Shown here piece by piece: positions 7,038-15,604 of a stretch of 15,622 bases of DNA. Made by a program: the position numbers and the translations under genes. The notes beneath the pieces were generated by a model that saw only the letters and a list, made by a program, of their open reading frames with translations, was not told where the DNA came from and searched no databases. Position 1 is the first letter of the stretch. Every line of letters starts with the position of its first letter. This DNA is from Aerococcus sp. UBA6277. Lineage in GTDB: Bacteria; Bacillota; Bacilli; Lactobacillales; Aerococcaceae. Where the stretch lies: the NCBI RefSeq assembly GCF_002440555.1, contig NZ_DJUR01000008.1:89019-104640 (forward strand). The letters run 5' to 3'.

Positions 7038-7357
7038 GTTTTGGAATTGTGAGACTGCTATGTATGTTTGATGTGCCGTTTGATACTGCAAAAGAACAAA
7101 GAGAATATAGGATTTTTAGAAAGCATTTGATTACCAACGGTTTCGTGATGTTACAATACTCTATCTATTATAGAAGTTTACCTAATAGGAGTGCGCTAAA
7201 GAAATATGAATCTATCATAAAAAGTAAGGCACCTACGAATGGTAATGTGCGATTAATGTATGTGACAGAGAATCAATTTCAGGAAATGGTATTATTAACA
7301 GGCGAAAAAAGTAAACAGGAAGAACTAATTGGTAATAAAAGGTTGGTGATTATTTGA
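7034..7357 (+). CDS. cas2: CRISPR-associated protein Cas2
   Basis: Dimeric core of the spacer-integration complex, 107 residues from the GTG at 7034. It has the ferredoxin-like fold signature RLLCMFDVPFDT near the N-terminus with the conserved Asp after beta-strand 1, and HLITNGFVMLQYSIYYR in the middle, as in type II-A Cas2. A second GTG at 7049 gives a 102-residue product starting VRLLCMFDVP. That length is more usual for the family and GGAGTGAG (7031-7038) lies at a suitable distance, so it may be the true start. The gene overlaps cas1 and csn2 by 4 nt each and is co-translated with them. Confidence 0.95.
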   Translation: MSFGIVRLLCMFDVPFDTAKEQREYRIFRKHLITNGFVMLQYSIYYRSLPNRSALKKYESIIKSKAPTNGNVRLMYVTENQFQEMVLLTGEKSKQEELIGNKRLVII

Positions 7358-8358
7358 GTAGAAGAATTCAAATTATAACGAAGAATTTAAATCTCGATTT
7401 AATAATGGATTCAACGCTGGTTTTTATCGGTTCGAATAAGGATGCTAAAAGAGAAATACTTAACACCTTTCTACAAACAGCTTCAAAGTATGTAGATGAA
7501 AATCAAGGGAATTTAGTAAGCCAAACTGGAAGGATACTATTTGATGGAACTGAAGTTAGTAATCGAAATACAGATATAATCTATCTAGATGAATATTATT
7601 CACTCTATAAAGAATTAATTTTAAAAAAATCGTACTTTCTTTTTGAGGAAGTATTAGAAATAGGTAGTCAGATACCTATCGTTACACAAATTGAAGAAAT
7701 CAATGACCAAATGAGTAAGTTCGAGCTATTAATGAATCAAGCATTGCATGAAAATTATCCTGAGCTATCCCTAGAGCTACCATATTTTAGTCATGATGCA
7801 CTCATTAAGAAGTTTGCGACTTTGAAGTTGGATAGGGAATTGATAACCAGCAGGAAAATGATCGAAACATTTATCAAATTAGTGTCACGCACTATTAGTC
7901 AGAGCGGTAATAGAGTTTGGATTATTCTTGATGGGATTGATAGACATCTTTCCCAAGATGACTTTAAATACTTATACGATTCTCTAGTAGATATTTCTAG
8001 AGATACTCAACGGTTGAATGTAATTTTATTCAATGTGGATTATGCATTGTGGCGATTAAATATTGCACTAGAGGATTTTATTGTAGTCTATAAGGAAATA
8101 CAGCAGCTCTACCCAATAAATGAAATGTACCAAAGCATTGAGAGACATTACCCTGATAGTTTCATAATAGATGAGGAGAATTTACAGCAAAGAATTTTGA
8201 CCGTGATTCCATATATAGGATATACTGAAGCAGTTTCTTTAAGCAATAAAAATATGGTAATATTAAAGGTGCTGAAGAAGTTGTTAGGCGATGAAACAAA
8301 AATTGAGACGTCATTTGAATCGCTAAGCAGCTTGGAAAAATTATTTCTTGAAGATTAA
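7354..8358 (+). CDS. csn2: CRISPR-associated protein Csn2, long form (type II-A)
   Basis: Adaptation protein. Known Csn2 proteins form ring-shaped tetramers that slide on linear double-stranded DNA ends and work with Cas1-Cas2 in spacer capture. The product has 334 residues, longer than the roughly 220-residue S. pyogenes type and close to the long Csn2 of S. thermophilus CRISPR1. Visible signs are a P-loop-like but degenerate FIGSNKDAKREIL (24-36) and a Walker B-like VWIILDGIDRHL (188-199) in the ATPase-derived core. The C-terminal extra region is helical. Translation starts at TTG 7354, overlapping the cas2 stop (TTGA). The identification rests on length, position between cas2 and the array, and these motifs. 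csn2 makes the locus type II-A. Confidence 0.92.
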   Translation: MSRRIQIITKNLNLDLIMDSTLVFIGSNKDAKREILNTFLQTASKYVDENQGNLVSQTGRILFDGTEVSNRNTDIIYLDEYYSLYKELILKKSYFLFEEVLEIGSQIPIVTQIEEINDQMSKFELLMNQALHENYPELSLELPYFSHDALIKKFATLKLDRELITSRKMIETFIKLVSRTISQSGNRVWIILDGIDRHLSQDDFKYLYDSLVDISRDTQRLNVILFNVDYALWRLNIALEDFIVVYKEIQQLYPINEMYQSIERHYPDSFIIDEENLQQRILTVIPYIGYTEAVSLSNKNMVILKVLKKLLGDETKIETSFESLSSLEKLFLED

Positions 8359-8381
8359 GAACGGTAATTTTTAAATTTGAG
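8359..8381 (+). promoter_or_regulatory. CRISPR leader end with leader-anchoring motif
   Basis: Only 23 bp separate the csn2 stop from repeat 1. The last seven, ATTTGAG (8375-8381), are the leader-anchoring sequence known to direct polarised spacer integration in type II-A systems, which fixes this as the leader end. The rest of the leader and the array promoter must lie inside csn2. A poor candidate is TTGAAT (8315-8320) and AATTAT (8339-8344) with an 18-bp spacer. Confidence 0.8.
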
Positions 8382-10330
8382 GTTTTTGTACTCTCAATAA
8401 TTTCCTATCAGTAAAACAAATGAAAGGTGTGATGTAATTTGAAAAAAGTTTTTGTACTCTCAATAATTTCCTATCAGTAAAACTATCACTCCTTTCAGTT
8501 TGTATATTGCACGGTTTTTGTACTCTCAATAATTTCCTATCAGTAAAACGGTGCAACACAAGAAGAAATAGACGAACTCGTTTTTGTACTCTCAATAATT
8601 TCCTATCAGTAAAACTGATATGGACACTCGCATTAATCCGTCGCAGTTTTTGTACTCTCAATAATTTCCTATCAGTAAAACTTTTTCTACAAATTCTGAC
8701 CTAACAGACGAGTTTTTGTACTCTCAATAATTTCCTATCAGTAAAACTCGTAAATCCAAATTCCCATTCAGGACAATGTTTTTGTACTCTCAATAATTTC
8801 CTATCAGTAAAACCAACAACTATTTTTATGATGATCCAATGCTGTTTTTGTACTCTCAATAATTTCCTATCAGTAAAACAAATACAAACCGTTCAAATCG
8901 CGGCCAATGGTTTTTGTACTCTCAATAATTTCCTATCAGTAAAACTCTTCGTGCTGAATCTTGATAGGAATACCAGTTTTTGTACTCTCAATAATTTCCT
9001 ATCAGTAAAACGAGTGCTGCCAAGTCAGTTTATAGAAATATGTTTTTGTACTCTCAATAATTTCCTATCAGTAAAACTTAATTTATTAAACAAGTTTGGA
9101 CTTACATGTTTTTGTACTCTCAATAATTTCCTATCAGTAAAACATTAGACGTTGATGAAGCGATTGAACTAATGTTTTTGTACTCTCAATAATTTCCTAT
9201 CAGTAAAACTGCAAGCAATCAATGAGAATAGCTATCCATGTTTTTGTACTCTCAATAATTTCCTATCAGTAAAACAAAAAAATATAGATGATATAATCAG
9301 CTTAAGTTTTTGTACTCTCAATAATTTCCTATCAGTAAAACTCTTGTGAGATTTTATAAGGCAATTTACTTGTTTTTGTACTCTCAATAATTTCCTATCA
9401 GTAAAACAAGTTGCTGATGATCGTGGTATTGAATACGGTTTTTGTACTCTCAATAATTTCCTATCAGTAAAACACAAGATATTGAAACGAAACCAGTTAC
9501 TTTGTTTTTGTACTCTCAATAATTTCCTATCAGTAAAACAGTCACTGTTATATTCGTATCCTTTTTTATGTTTTTGTACTCTCAATAATTTCCTATCAGT
9601 AAAACTATTTTTCAGCGATTTGCTGACCAGATTCAGTTTTTGTACTCTCAATAATTTCCTATCAGTAAAACAAGTGCCTCGCATCGTTTCACTCCCTCCT
9701 AGTTTTTGTACTCTCAATAATTTCCTATCAGTAAAACTGATTATAACGTGATTAAATTGTATTACTTGTTTTTGTACTCTCAATAATTTCCTATCAGTAA
9801 AACTGTTGTCTTCACCAGCGATTGGAATTTGTGGTTTTTGTACTCTCAATAATTTCCTATCAGTAAAACAATTGGGAATTAATTTGGAATGAAGATAAGG
9901 TTTTTGTACTCTCAATAATTTCCTATCAGTAAAACAGTGAAGAATTGATAAAGGGTATCCAAGCAGTTTTTGTACTCTCAATAATTTCCTATCAGTAAAA
10001 CTACAAGCTGGTGAAACTCTAGGTGCGATTGGTTTTGTACTCTCAATAATTTCCTATCAGTAAAACAATTCGGTCCAGAAATATTTTCTGTGGCTAGTTT
10101 TTGTACTCTCAATAATTTCCTATCAGTAAAACTTTTGTGTTGATTGATCGCACAAGCGGTGGGTTTTTGTACTCTCAATAATTTCCTATCAGTAAAACAA
10201 TGTCTGACTCATAAAGACGACCATTATAGTTTTTGTACTCTCAATAATTTCCTATCAGTAAAACATACCAAGCGGTATTTGATATTTATCATTAGTTTTT
10301 GTACTCTCAATAATTTCCTATCAGTAAAAC
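8382..10330 (+). CRISPR. Type II-A CRISPR array, 30 repeats and 29 spacers
   Basis: The 36-bp repeat starts GTTTTTGTACTCTCAA and ends CCTATCAGTAAAAC. Every spacer is 30 bp, giving a strict 66-bp period from 8382. The first repeat is 8382-8417 and the last is 10295-10330. All repeats are identical except repeat 26 (10032-10066), which has lost one T in the 5' T-run and is 35 bp. The last repeat is perfect, so no degenerate trailer repeat is seen. All spacers differ from each other and none was noticed elsewhere in the window. The first nine bases resemble the S. thermophilus CRISPR1 repeat (GTTTTTGTACTCTCAAG). Transcription is on the plus strand, from leader position and complementarity to the tracrRNA. 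Newest spacers are at the csn2 end. Frames running through the array only translate the repeat and are not genes. Confidence 0.99.
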
Positions 10331-10402
10331 AATGTCACTATTATGTTAATTGATATTAAATACCCTATAGTGTATATTTTCTATTCAAAGTATATTTAAG
10401 GG
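10331..10402. other. Trailer of the CRISPR array
   Basis: AT-rich spacer between the last repeat and the rib promoter. ACCCT (near 10360) and AGGGT (near 10400) form an imperfect inverted repeat, but there is no clear terminator. Array transcripts might therefore run on towards the riboswitch and its terminator. Confidence 0.3.
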
Positions 10403-10431
10403 TTTACATTTTCATTTTATTGCCGTAAGAT
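10403..10431 (+). promoter_or_regulatory. Promoter of the riboflavin operon
   Basis: TTTACA (10403-10408), a 17-bp spacer and TAAGAT (10426-10431) match the vegetative sigma factor consensus at 5/6 and 5/6. The start would be near 10438, about 18 nt before the FMN aptamer. Confidence 0.8.
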
Positions 10432-10455
10432 ATCACCATAAACATTCAAATAAAA

Positions 10456-10567
10456 TCTTCAGGGCAGGGTGTAATTCCCGACCGGCGGTAAAGTCCGCGA
10501 CCTCCTTTGATTAGGGGCTGACTCGGTGTAATTCCGAGACCGACAGTAGAGTCTGGATGGAAGAAGA
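10456..10567 (+). promoter_or_regulatory. FMN riboswitch aptamer (RFN element)
   Basis: The conserved core elements are all present: TCTTCAGGGCAGGG, GTAATTCCCGACCGGCGGTA, AGTCCGCGA, GGGGCTGACTCGGTG, ATTCCGAGACCGACAGTA and GTCTGGATGGAAGAAGA. P1 is formed by TCTTC (10456-10460) with GAAGA near 10563-10567. FMN binding is known to stabilise the fold and favour termination ahead of rib genes. It directly precedes ribD, so it senses the end product of the pathway. Confidence 0.97.
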
Positions 10568-10576
10568 GTAGAATCA

Positions 10577-10646
10577 AAATAAACGAATACTATAAGTCTA
10601 TAGTTTATTTGTGTGCCCTAGGAATCTAATTTCTAGGGCTTTTTTT
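10577..10646 (+). terminator. Riboswitch expression platform: linker hairpin and intrinsic terminator
   Basis: The terminator is a 10-bp stem GCCCTAGGAA/TTTCTAGGGC (10615-10624/10630-10639) with loop TCTAA and seven T (10640-10646). Just before it, AAATAAAC (10577-10584) pairs with GTTTATTT (10603-10610) around a smaller TATA-AGTC-TATA hairpin. The arrangement supports control by transcription termination and not by hiding the ribD ribosome binding site, which lies 35 nt further on. The exact antiterminator pairing was not resolved. Confidence 0.88.
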
Positions 10647-10692
10647 CGTCACTCTGACTAGATTTTTTGTTGTTTAGAGAAAGGATGAGTGA

Positions 10693-11787
10693 ATGAAAGA
10701 CTATATGCAAGAAGCACTTGACCTAGCCAAATTAGGCCAAGGTTGGACAAGGTCTAATCCCATGGTTGGTGCAGTTATTGTGAAAAATGATCAAGTCATT
10801 GGCCGAGGCTATCATCAGCAGTATGGTGGTTTGCATGCGGAAAGAGAAGCCTTAAAGGATGCCAGCGAACAAGGGTACGATGTAAAAGGGGCAACTATGT
10901 ACGTCACGCTGGAACCTTGCTGTCATTATGGTAAAACGCCGCCTTGTACGCATGCCATTATCGAAGCGGGTATTGAAAAAGTGGTGGTTGCTGCAATTGA
11001 TCCGAATCCATTAGTTGCTGGAAAAGGCATCCAGGAATTAAGGAACCACCATATTGAAGTAGAAACGGGTCTTTTGGCTGAAGAAGGTGAAGACCTTAAC
11101 CGTAAATTCAATTATTTTATGAACCATAAGCAACCCTACGTCACCATGAAATACGCCATGACCCTAGATGGTCGAACAGCTGCTTACACTGGGGATTCCC
11201 AGTGGATAACGGACAAAATTGCACGAGAGCATGTGCATTACCAACGCCACAGTAACCAAGCCATTATGGTTGGCATAGGGACTGCGCTTGCTGATGATCC
11301 ATCGTTAACAGTTCGAATTGACGACTTTGAGGGGATTAATCCTATCCGTATTGTTTGTGATACGAGCTTGAAGCTACCCTTAACCAGCCAATTAGTAAAA
11401 ACAGCGAAGCAAACGCCCACAATTATTGCGACAACTAATCAGAACACACAAGATCACCAAGCCTATCAAGCAGCTGGCTGCCAGCTATTGGTTGTGAATG
11501 CGAAGAATGACAAGGTAGATTTAGTGGATTTAACCACACAACTAGGCCAACAAGGTATTCAAAGTATTTATGTTGAAGGTGGATCAAGACTAAATGCTTC
11601 GCTACTTGAATCAGGGTTAATCCAAGAAATCCACACTTATATTGGTCCCAAAGTCATTGGTGGTTTTGACCAGTATAGTCCTATCAGTGGTTTCGGTTTT
11701 CCACAGGTGGACCAAGCGCTCACAAGTTATATCCAAGCAATCACGCCATTAGGTAAGGACTTTTTGATAGAAAGTAGGGTGGATTAA
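10693..11787 (+). CDS. ribD: Bifunctional riboflavin deaminase/reductase RibD
   Basis: Second and third steps of riboflavin synthesis: deamination of the pyrimidine formed by GTP cyclohydrolase II, then NADPH-dependent reduction of the ribosyl side chain. It has 364 residues, normal for the family. The N-terminal deaminase domain (1-145) has the zinc signature HAE (48-50) and PCCHYGKTPPC with Cys76 and Cys85. The C-terminal reductase domain (146-364) begins PYVTMKYAMTLDGRTA and contains DSQWIT (168-173) and YVEGGSRLNASLL near 300. ATG 10693 has GAAAGG (10679-10684) about 8 nt upstream. It is the first gene of the operon and its stop is directly followed by the ribE ATG. Confidence 0.97.
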   Translation: MKDYMQEALDLAKLGQGWTRSNPMVGAVIVKNDQVIGRGYHQQYGGLHAEREALKDASEQGYDVKGATMYVTLEPCCHYGKTPPCTHAIIEAGIEKVVVAAIDPNPLVAGKGIQELRNHHIEVETGLLAEEGEDLNRKFNYFMNHKQPYVTMKYAMTLDGRTAAYTGDSQWITDKIAREHVHYQRHSNQAIMVGIGTALADDPSLTVRIDDFEGINPIRIVCDTSLKLPLTSQLVKTAKQTPTIIATTNQNTQDHQAYQAAGCQLLVVNAKNDKVDLVDLTTQLGQQGIQSIYVEGGSRLNASLLESGLIQEIHTYIGPKVIGGFDQYSPISGFGFPQVDQALTSYIQAITPLGKDFLIESRVD

Positions 11788-12390
11788 ATGTTTACAGGAA
11801 TTATAGAAGATATTGGCCGTATTGAAAGTATCGAGGCCATCAACAATGATGCAGGACTTCTTTTGACCATTGCCTCGGGAAAAATAGTATCCGATGTCAA
11901 TCTAGGTGACTCTATCAGTGTCAACGGTATTTGTCTTACTGTGACGAATTACACCGATACCAATTTCCAAGTTGAAGTGATGCCAGAAACGATTGCGAAA
12001 ACGTCTTTAGAAAGTATTACTAATAATAGCCGCGTGAATCTTGAACGCGCGATGAAAGCCAACGCGAGATTTGGTGGTCATATTGTAAGTGGCCATATTG
12101 ATGGTATTGGGAAAATCACCGCAATTGAAGCGGATGGCATTGCGAATTGGTACACGGTTCAAACAAGTCAACCATTAATGCGCTATATCATCATGAAGGG
12201 GTCTATTGCTATTGATGGCACCAGTTTAACGGTTGCTGGCGTTGAAGGAGACACATTTAAAGTATCAATCATTCCTCACACGAGTGAGCAAACAATTTTT
12301 TCAACCTATCAAGTAGGAACTATTGTGAATTTAGAAAATGATATTGTTGGTAAGTATATTGAGCAATTTACAGTGAAGGAGCGGGTATAG
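11788..12390 (+). CDS. ribE: Riboflavin synthase alpha subunit
   Basis: Last step: dismutation of two 6,7-dimethyl-8-ribityllumazine to riboflavin and the pyrimidinedione. Its 200 residues form two lumazine-binding barrels. The first starts MFTGIIEDIG and has SVNGICLTV (44-52). GHIVSGHIDGIG (97-108) starts the second, which has IAIDGTSLTV (140-149). The family acts as a trimer. The ATG touches the ribD stop, with TAGGGTGG as ribosome binding site inside the end of ribD. It is immediately followed by ribBA, and coupling is likely throughout. Confidence 0.97.
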   Translation: MFTGIIEDIGRIESIEAINNDAGLLLTIASGKIVSDVNLGDSISVNGICLTVTNYTDTNFQVEVMPETIAKTSLESITNNSRVNLERAMKANARFGGHIVSGHIDGIGKITAIEADGIANWYTVQTSQPLMRYIIMKGSIAIDGTSLTVAGVEGDTFKVSIIPHTSEQTIFSTYQVGTIVNLENDIVGKYIEQFTVKERV

Positions 12391-13587
12391 ATGGATTTTT
12401 CAACAATCGAAGACGCATTAGCAGCTTTACAAGCAGGTCAAATCATTATGGTTTTGGATGATGAGAATAGAGAAAATGAAGGAGACTTAATTTGTGCAGC
12501 TGAGTTTGCAACAACTGAAAACATCAACTTTATGGCCACTCACGCTAAAGGGTTGATTTGTCAGCCAATGAGTCAAGCAGTAGCTAGTCGGTTGAATTTG
12601 TCGCCAATGGTGGATGATAATACAGACCCACATACAACCGCATTTACGGTATCCATTGACCATAAAGAGACAAGCACAGGGGTATCTGCAGTTGAACGCG
12701 GGTTAACCATGCGTGAAGCAGCAAATCCAGCTAGTCAACCCAGTGACTTTAACCGTCCGGGACATGTTTTCCCATTGGTAGCGAAAGAAAATGGTGTCTT
12801 AGAACGGAACGGTCATACAGAAGCAACGGTTGATTTGATGAAAATAGCTGGACTGAATCCAGTGGGTGTATGTGTAGAAATTATGCGCGAAGACGGTACG
12901 ATGATGCGCCAAGCCGAACTCCTAGACCGGGCTACTGAGTGGGATATGCCAGTCATCACTATCAAGGCGCTTCAGAACTACCGGATGAAAACTGAGCGTC
13001 ATACCCACCATGTATCACAAGCTAAGATGCCGACCAAATTTGGCGATTTCACTATCCATACTTTTATCAACGAGGTAGATAATCAAGAACATGTAGCTTT
13101 GGTAAAAGGGGATGTTTCAGGTAAAGGACAGATCCTAACGCGCTTGCATTCTGAATGCTTAACGGGAGATGTGTTGGGCTCCAACCGGTGTGACTGCGGA
13201 GAACAATTACATGAGGCTCTACGGAAAATCAACGAAGCTGGCCAAGGTGTCCTCTTATATTTAAGACAGGAAGGTCGCGGTATTGGGTTGATCAATAAAA
13301 TAAAAGCCTACCAATTACAAGAAGAAGGACTGGATACTGTAGAAGCTAACCATGCCCTAGGATTCCCAGATGATTTAAGGGAATACCATACGGCTGCACA
13401 AATGTTGGAAGAACTGGGTGTAACATCCATTGACCTTATGACCAACAATCCTGATAAAATCGCACAATTAGAAGCATCTGGTATCCAAGTAGCGAACCGC
13501 GTAAGTATTGAAATGGCTGCTAATCCGGATGATGAAAACTACTTAATCACTAAAAAAGTAAAAATGGGACACTTATTAGACTTATAA
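12391..13587 (+). CDS. ribBA: Bifunctional 3,4-dihydroxy-2-butanone 4-phosphate synthase / GTP cyclohydrolase II
   Basis: Supplies both precursors of riboflavin: the four-carbon unit from ribulose 5-phosphate and the pyrimidine from GTP. It has 398 residues. The RibB part (1-200) has [11 protein letters not shown] (23-33), the acidic loop for the metal, RPGHVFPL (122-129) and [10 protein letters not shown] (141-150). The RibA part (about 205-398) has the zinc cysteines C256, C267 and C269 in [17 protein letters not shown], then [10 protein letters not shown] (291-300) and TNNPDKI (351-357). All expected residues are present, so both halves are probably active. GAAGGAGCGGG in the end of ribE serves as ribosome binding site. 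In Bacillus subtilis the same gene is called ribA and sits at the same place in the operon. Confidence 0.97.
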   Translation: MDFSTIEDALAALQAGQIIMVLDDENRENEGDLICAAEFATTENINFMATHAKGLICQPMSQAVASRLNLSPMVDDNTDPHTTAFTVSIDHKETSTGVSAVERGLTMREAANPASQPSDFNRPGHVFPLVAKENGVLERNGHTEATVDLMKIAGLNPVGVCVEIMREDGTMMRQAELLDRATEWDMPVITIKALQNYRMKTERHTHHVSQAKMPTKFGDFTIHTFINEVDNQEHVALVKGDVSGKGQILTRLHSECLTGDVLGSNRCDCGEQLHEALRKINEAGQGVLLYLRQEGRGIGLINKIKAYQLQEEGLDTVEANHALGFPDDLREYHTAAQMLEELGVTSIDLMTNNPDKIAQLEASGIQVANRVSIEMAANPDDENYLITKKVKMGHLLDL

Positions 13588-13605
13588 AATATGGAGGATA
13601 TTAGC

Positions 13606-14079
13606 ATGAACATTATTCAAGGAAAATTGTACAACGGAGAAGATATTAGAATTGGGATTGTCATTGCTCGATTCAATGATTTTCTGACTAAAAGCTTACT
13701 AAGTGGTTGTGAAGATGGCCTTACGCGTTCAGGTGTTTTGACAGAAAATATCGACGTAGCTTGGGTGCCGGGTGCCTATGAAATCCCGCTTACAGCCGCA
13801 ACGATGGCTGAAACAGGTAAATATGATGCCATTATTACGCTTGGTGCTGTGATTAGAGGGGCTACAAGTCATTTTGATGTGGTTATTAACCAAGCTTCAA
13901 GTGGGGTCACCCAAGTAGGATTAACCCACAAATTACCGGTCATCTTTGGTGTCTTAACCGTTGAAAACATCGAACAAGCTATTGAACGCTCTGGTACTAA
14001 AGCTGGTAACCTTGGGTTTACTTATGCAACGAATGCTATTGAAATGATTAATTTATTCAAAGAAATTAAACAACAATAA
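13606..14079 (+). CDS. ribH: 6,7-dimethyl-8-ribityllumazine synthase
   Basis: Penultimate step: joins the pyrimidinedione and the four-carbon phosphate. From ATG 13606 it has 157 residues, normal for the family. The GGAGG at 13593-13597 lies 8 nt before this ATG, whereas the in-frame ATG at 13591 overlaps it, so 13606 is the start. Motifs are [14 protein letters not shown] (21-34), WVPGAYEIP (53-61), the substrate loop [12 protein letters not shown] with catalytic His89, and [16 protein letters not shown] (115-130). The family assembles as large hollow capsids or pentamers. It is the last gene of the operon, and no ribT-like gene follows in the window. Confidence 0.97.
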   Translation: MNIIQGKLYNGEDIRIGIVIARFNDFLTKSLLSGCEDGLTRSGVLTENIDVAWVPGAYEIPLTAATMAETGKYDAIITLGAVIRGATSHFDVVINQASSGVTQVGLTHKLPVIFGVLTVENIEQAIERSGTKAGNLGFTYATNAIEMINLFKEIKQQ

Positions 14080-14138
14080 GTCATTAATCCATATGAAAAT
14101 ATCTCTAACAGCATAAGGCTAGCTTTAATTTTTAATCA

Positions 14139-14147
14139 TGGTAAGAT
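14139..14147 (+). promoter_or_regulatory. Candidate promoter for the M24-family gene
   Basis: TGG-TAAGAT (14139-14147) is an extended -10 with no clear -35. The start would be near 14154. A hairpin with GCGCA/TGCGC ends (about 14166-14201) follows in the leader, with inner pairing TTATC/GATGA. Its role is unknown. No clear terminator for the rib operon was found between 14080 and 14139. Confidence 0.35.
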
Positions 14148-14224
14148 GGAAGTTGGGAAAATAAAGCGCATTCAATTATCGAACGTTTTTGATGATTTGC
14201 GCAAAAAGCTTAAGGAGACTTCAT

Positions 14225-15604
14225 ATGACGATTCAATTTAAAGAAACATTAGCGCCAACCAAAGATAATTCTGGAAAACCTATCATTTTAAGTGACGCTA
14301 CCTTCGCTCAACGCAAGGACAAAGTCCTTCAGTTAATGCGAAAATATGACTTCTCATCATTGATGATTTATGCAGATAAAGAACACGGTAGTAACTTTGA
14401 ATATTTAACTGGTTTTATTCCACGATTTGAAGAAGCTATCCAAGTAATCAACCAAGACGGAACGTCGACACTGATTTTAGGTAATGAGAACTACAATAAG
14501 ACCAGTATGGCACGTACACAAAGTGAAGGTATTCTTTGTCCATTCTTCTCTTTACCTAACCAACCCATGGATTTCACGAAAACTTTCGCTGACTATCTTA
14601 AAGACGTTAAAGTAGATGATTCCAAACAAATTGGTTTAGTAGACTGGAAGCTTTTATCTAATGATATGACTAACTTCCACGACCATCATTCAATACCAGC
14701 ATTTATTGTAGATGGTATACAAGAAGTTTTCGGTTCTGACAAGGTAGTGAATGCAACCCAGCTATACATGCATCCAAAAGAAGGTGCTCGAGTAACAAAC
14801 AACGCAGAAGAAATCGCTCGTTATGAATATGGTGCTTCCCTTGCTTCTGATGCTGTTCTTGAAGCAATCAACCAGCTAACCATTGGTCAAAGTGAGTTAG
14901 AAGCCGGAAATCACTTAAATCGCGATGGTCAATATCCTTCTGTTGTGACTATTGCCGCCTTTGGTGATCGCTTTAAAGGCGCTAATATTTATCCAACTGA
15001 TAACACGTTAAATGATGGCGATAAAGTTGCATTAACTGTAGCCTATAAAGGTGGTTTGTCTAGTCGTTCTGGCTATGCAGTGAAAGATGAAAGTCAGCTC
15101 GCTGAACGTGATCCAGGATACTTAGAAGATGTCGTTTACCCATATTTTCAAGCTTATAAATGGTGGTTAGATCATTTAACTATCGGGGAAAAGGGTGGCG
15201 ACTTCTACCAAGCATTCAGTGACTTCTATCCGCAAGCTACTTATGGCTGGAACTTGTGCCCAGGGCATTTAGTAGCTGACGAAGAATGGTTAAGCTCACC
15301 ATTTTATCAAGACTCTGATGCAACAATTCAAAGTGGCTACATCTTCCAACTAGACTTTATACCTTCACAAGCGAACCATAATGGTGTTTCAGCTGAATCG
15401 ACGATTGCGGTTGCGGACGCAGCACTACGCGAAGAGATGAAGATTAAACAACCAGAACTTTGGTCAAGAATCTCTAAGCGGAAGGACTATCTAAAAGAAG
15501 CATTAGGTTTAGCGTTACCAGAACATTTATTACCATTAGCGAGTACTTTTGCCTACTATAGACCATTCTTATTAGACAAAAAAACTGCTATCTACTTTGG
15601 ATGA
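14225..15604 (+). CDS. M24-family (Xaa-Pro aminopeptidase/creatinase-like) protein, degenerate metal site
   Basis: The 459-residue product has the two-domain layout of aminopeptidase P. A creatinase-type N-terminal domain (about 25-170) includes SLMIYADKEHGSNFEYLTGF. A pita-bread M24 domain (about 195-400) follows. Start ATG 14225 has AAGGAG (14212-14217) at ideal spacing, while the ATG at 14189 has none. The usual metal ligands are only partly kept. The region matching the two Asp of aminopeptidase P reads GDKVALTVAYKGGLSSRSG, with T271 and about S280 in their place. H348 (CPGHLV) and E391 (SAESTIAV) fit ligand positions, and the first Glu appears as D377 (QLDFIP). It may be an inactive paralogue or have another activity. 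The alignment was by eye. It stands alone after the rib operon and shows no signal peptide. Confidence 0.8.
   Translation: MTIQFKETLAPTKDNSGKPIILSDATFAQRKDKVLQLMRKYDFSSLMIYADKEHGSNFEYLTGFIPRFEEAIQVINQDGTSTLILGNENYNKTSMARTQSEGILCPFFSLPNQPMDFTKTFADYLKDVKVDDSKQIGLVDWKLLSNDMTNFHDHHSIPAFIVDGIQEVFGSDKVVNATQLYMHPKEGARVTNNAEEIARYEYGASLASDAVLEAINQLTIGQSELEAGNHLNRDGQYPSVVTIAAFGDRFKGANIYPTDNTLNDGDKVALTVAYKGGLSSRSGYAVKDESQLAERDPGYLEDVVYPYFQAYKWWLDHLTIGEKGGDFYQAFSDFYPQATYGWNLCPGHLVADEEWLSSPFYQDSDATIQSGYIFQLDFIPSQANHNGVSAESTIAVADAALREEMKIKQPELWSRISKRKDYLKEALGLALPEHLLPLASTFAYYRPFLLDKKTAIYFG

Noticed and set aside
8418..10294. Most spacers read as 9-10 open codons in at least one frame, which might suggest coding targets
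   Set aside because: A 30-nt stretch with six frames is almost always open somewhere, so this is not evidence. Only the ribosome-binding-site-plus-ATG case was kept.
8371..10353. Open frames on both strands through the array with repeating CFTDRKLLRVQK or FCTLNNFLSVK
   Set aside because: They are translations of the 36-bp repeat, whose 66-bp period keeps the frame open. They are not genes.
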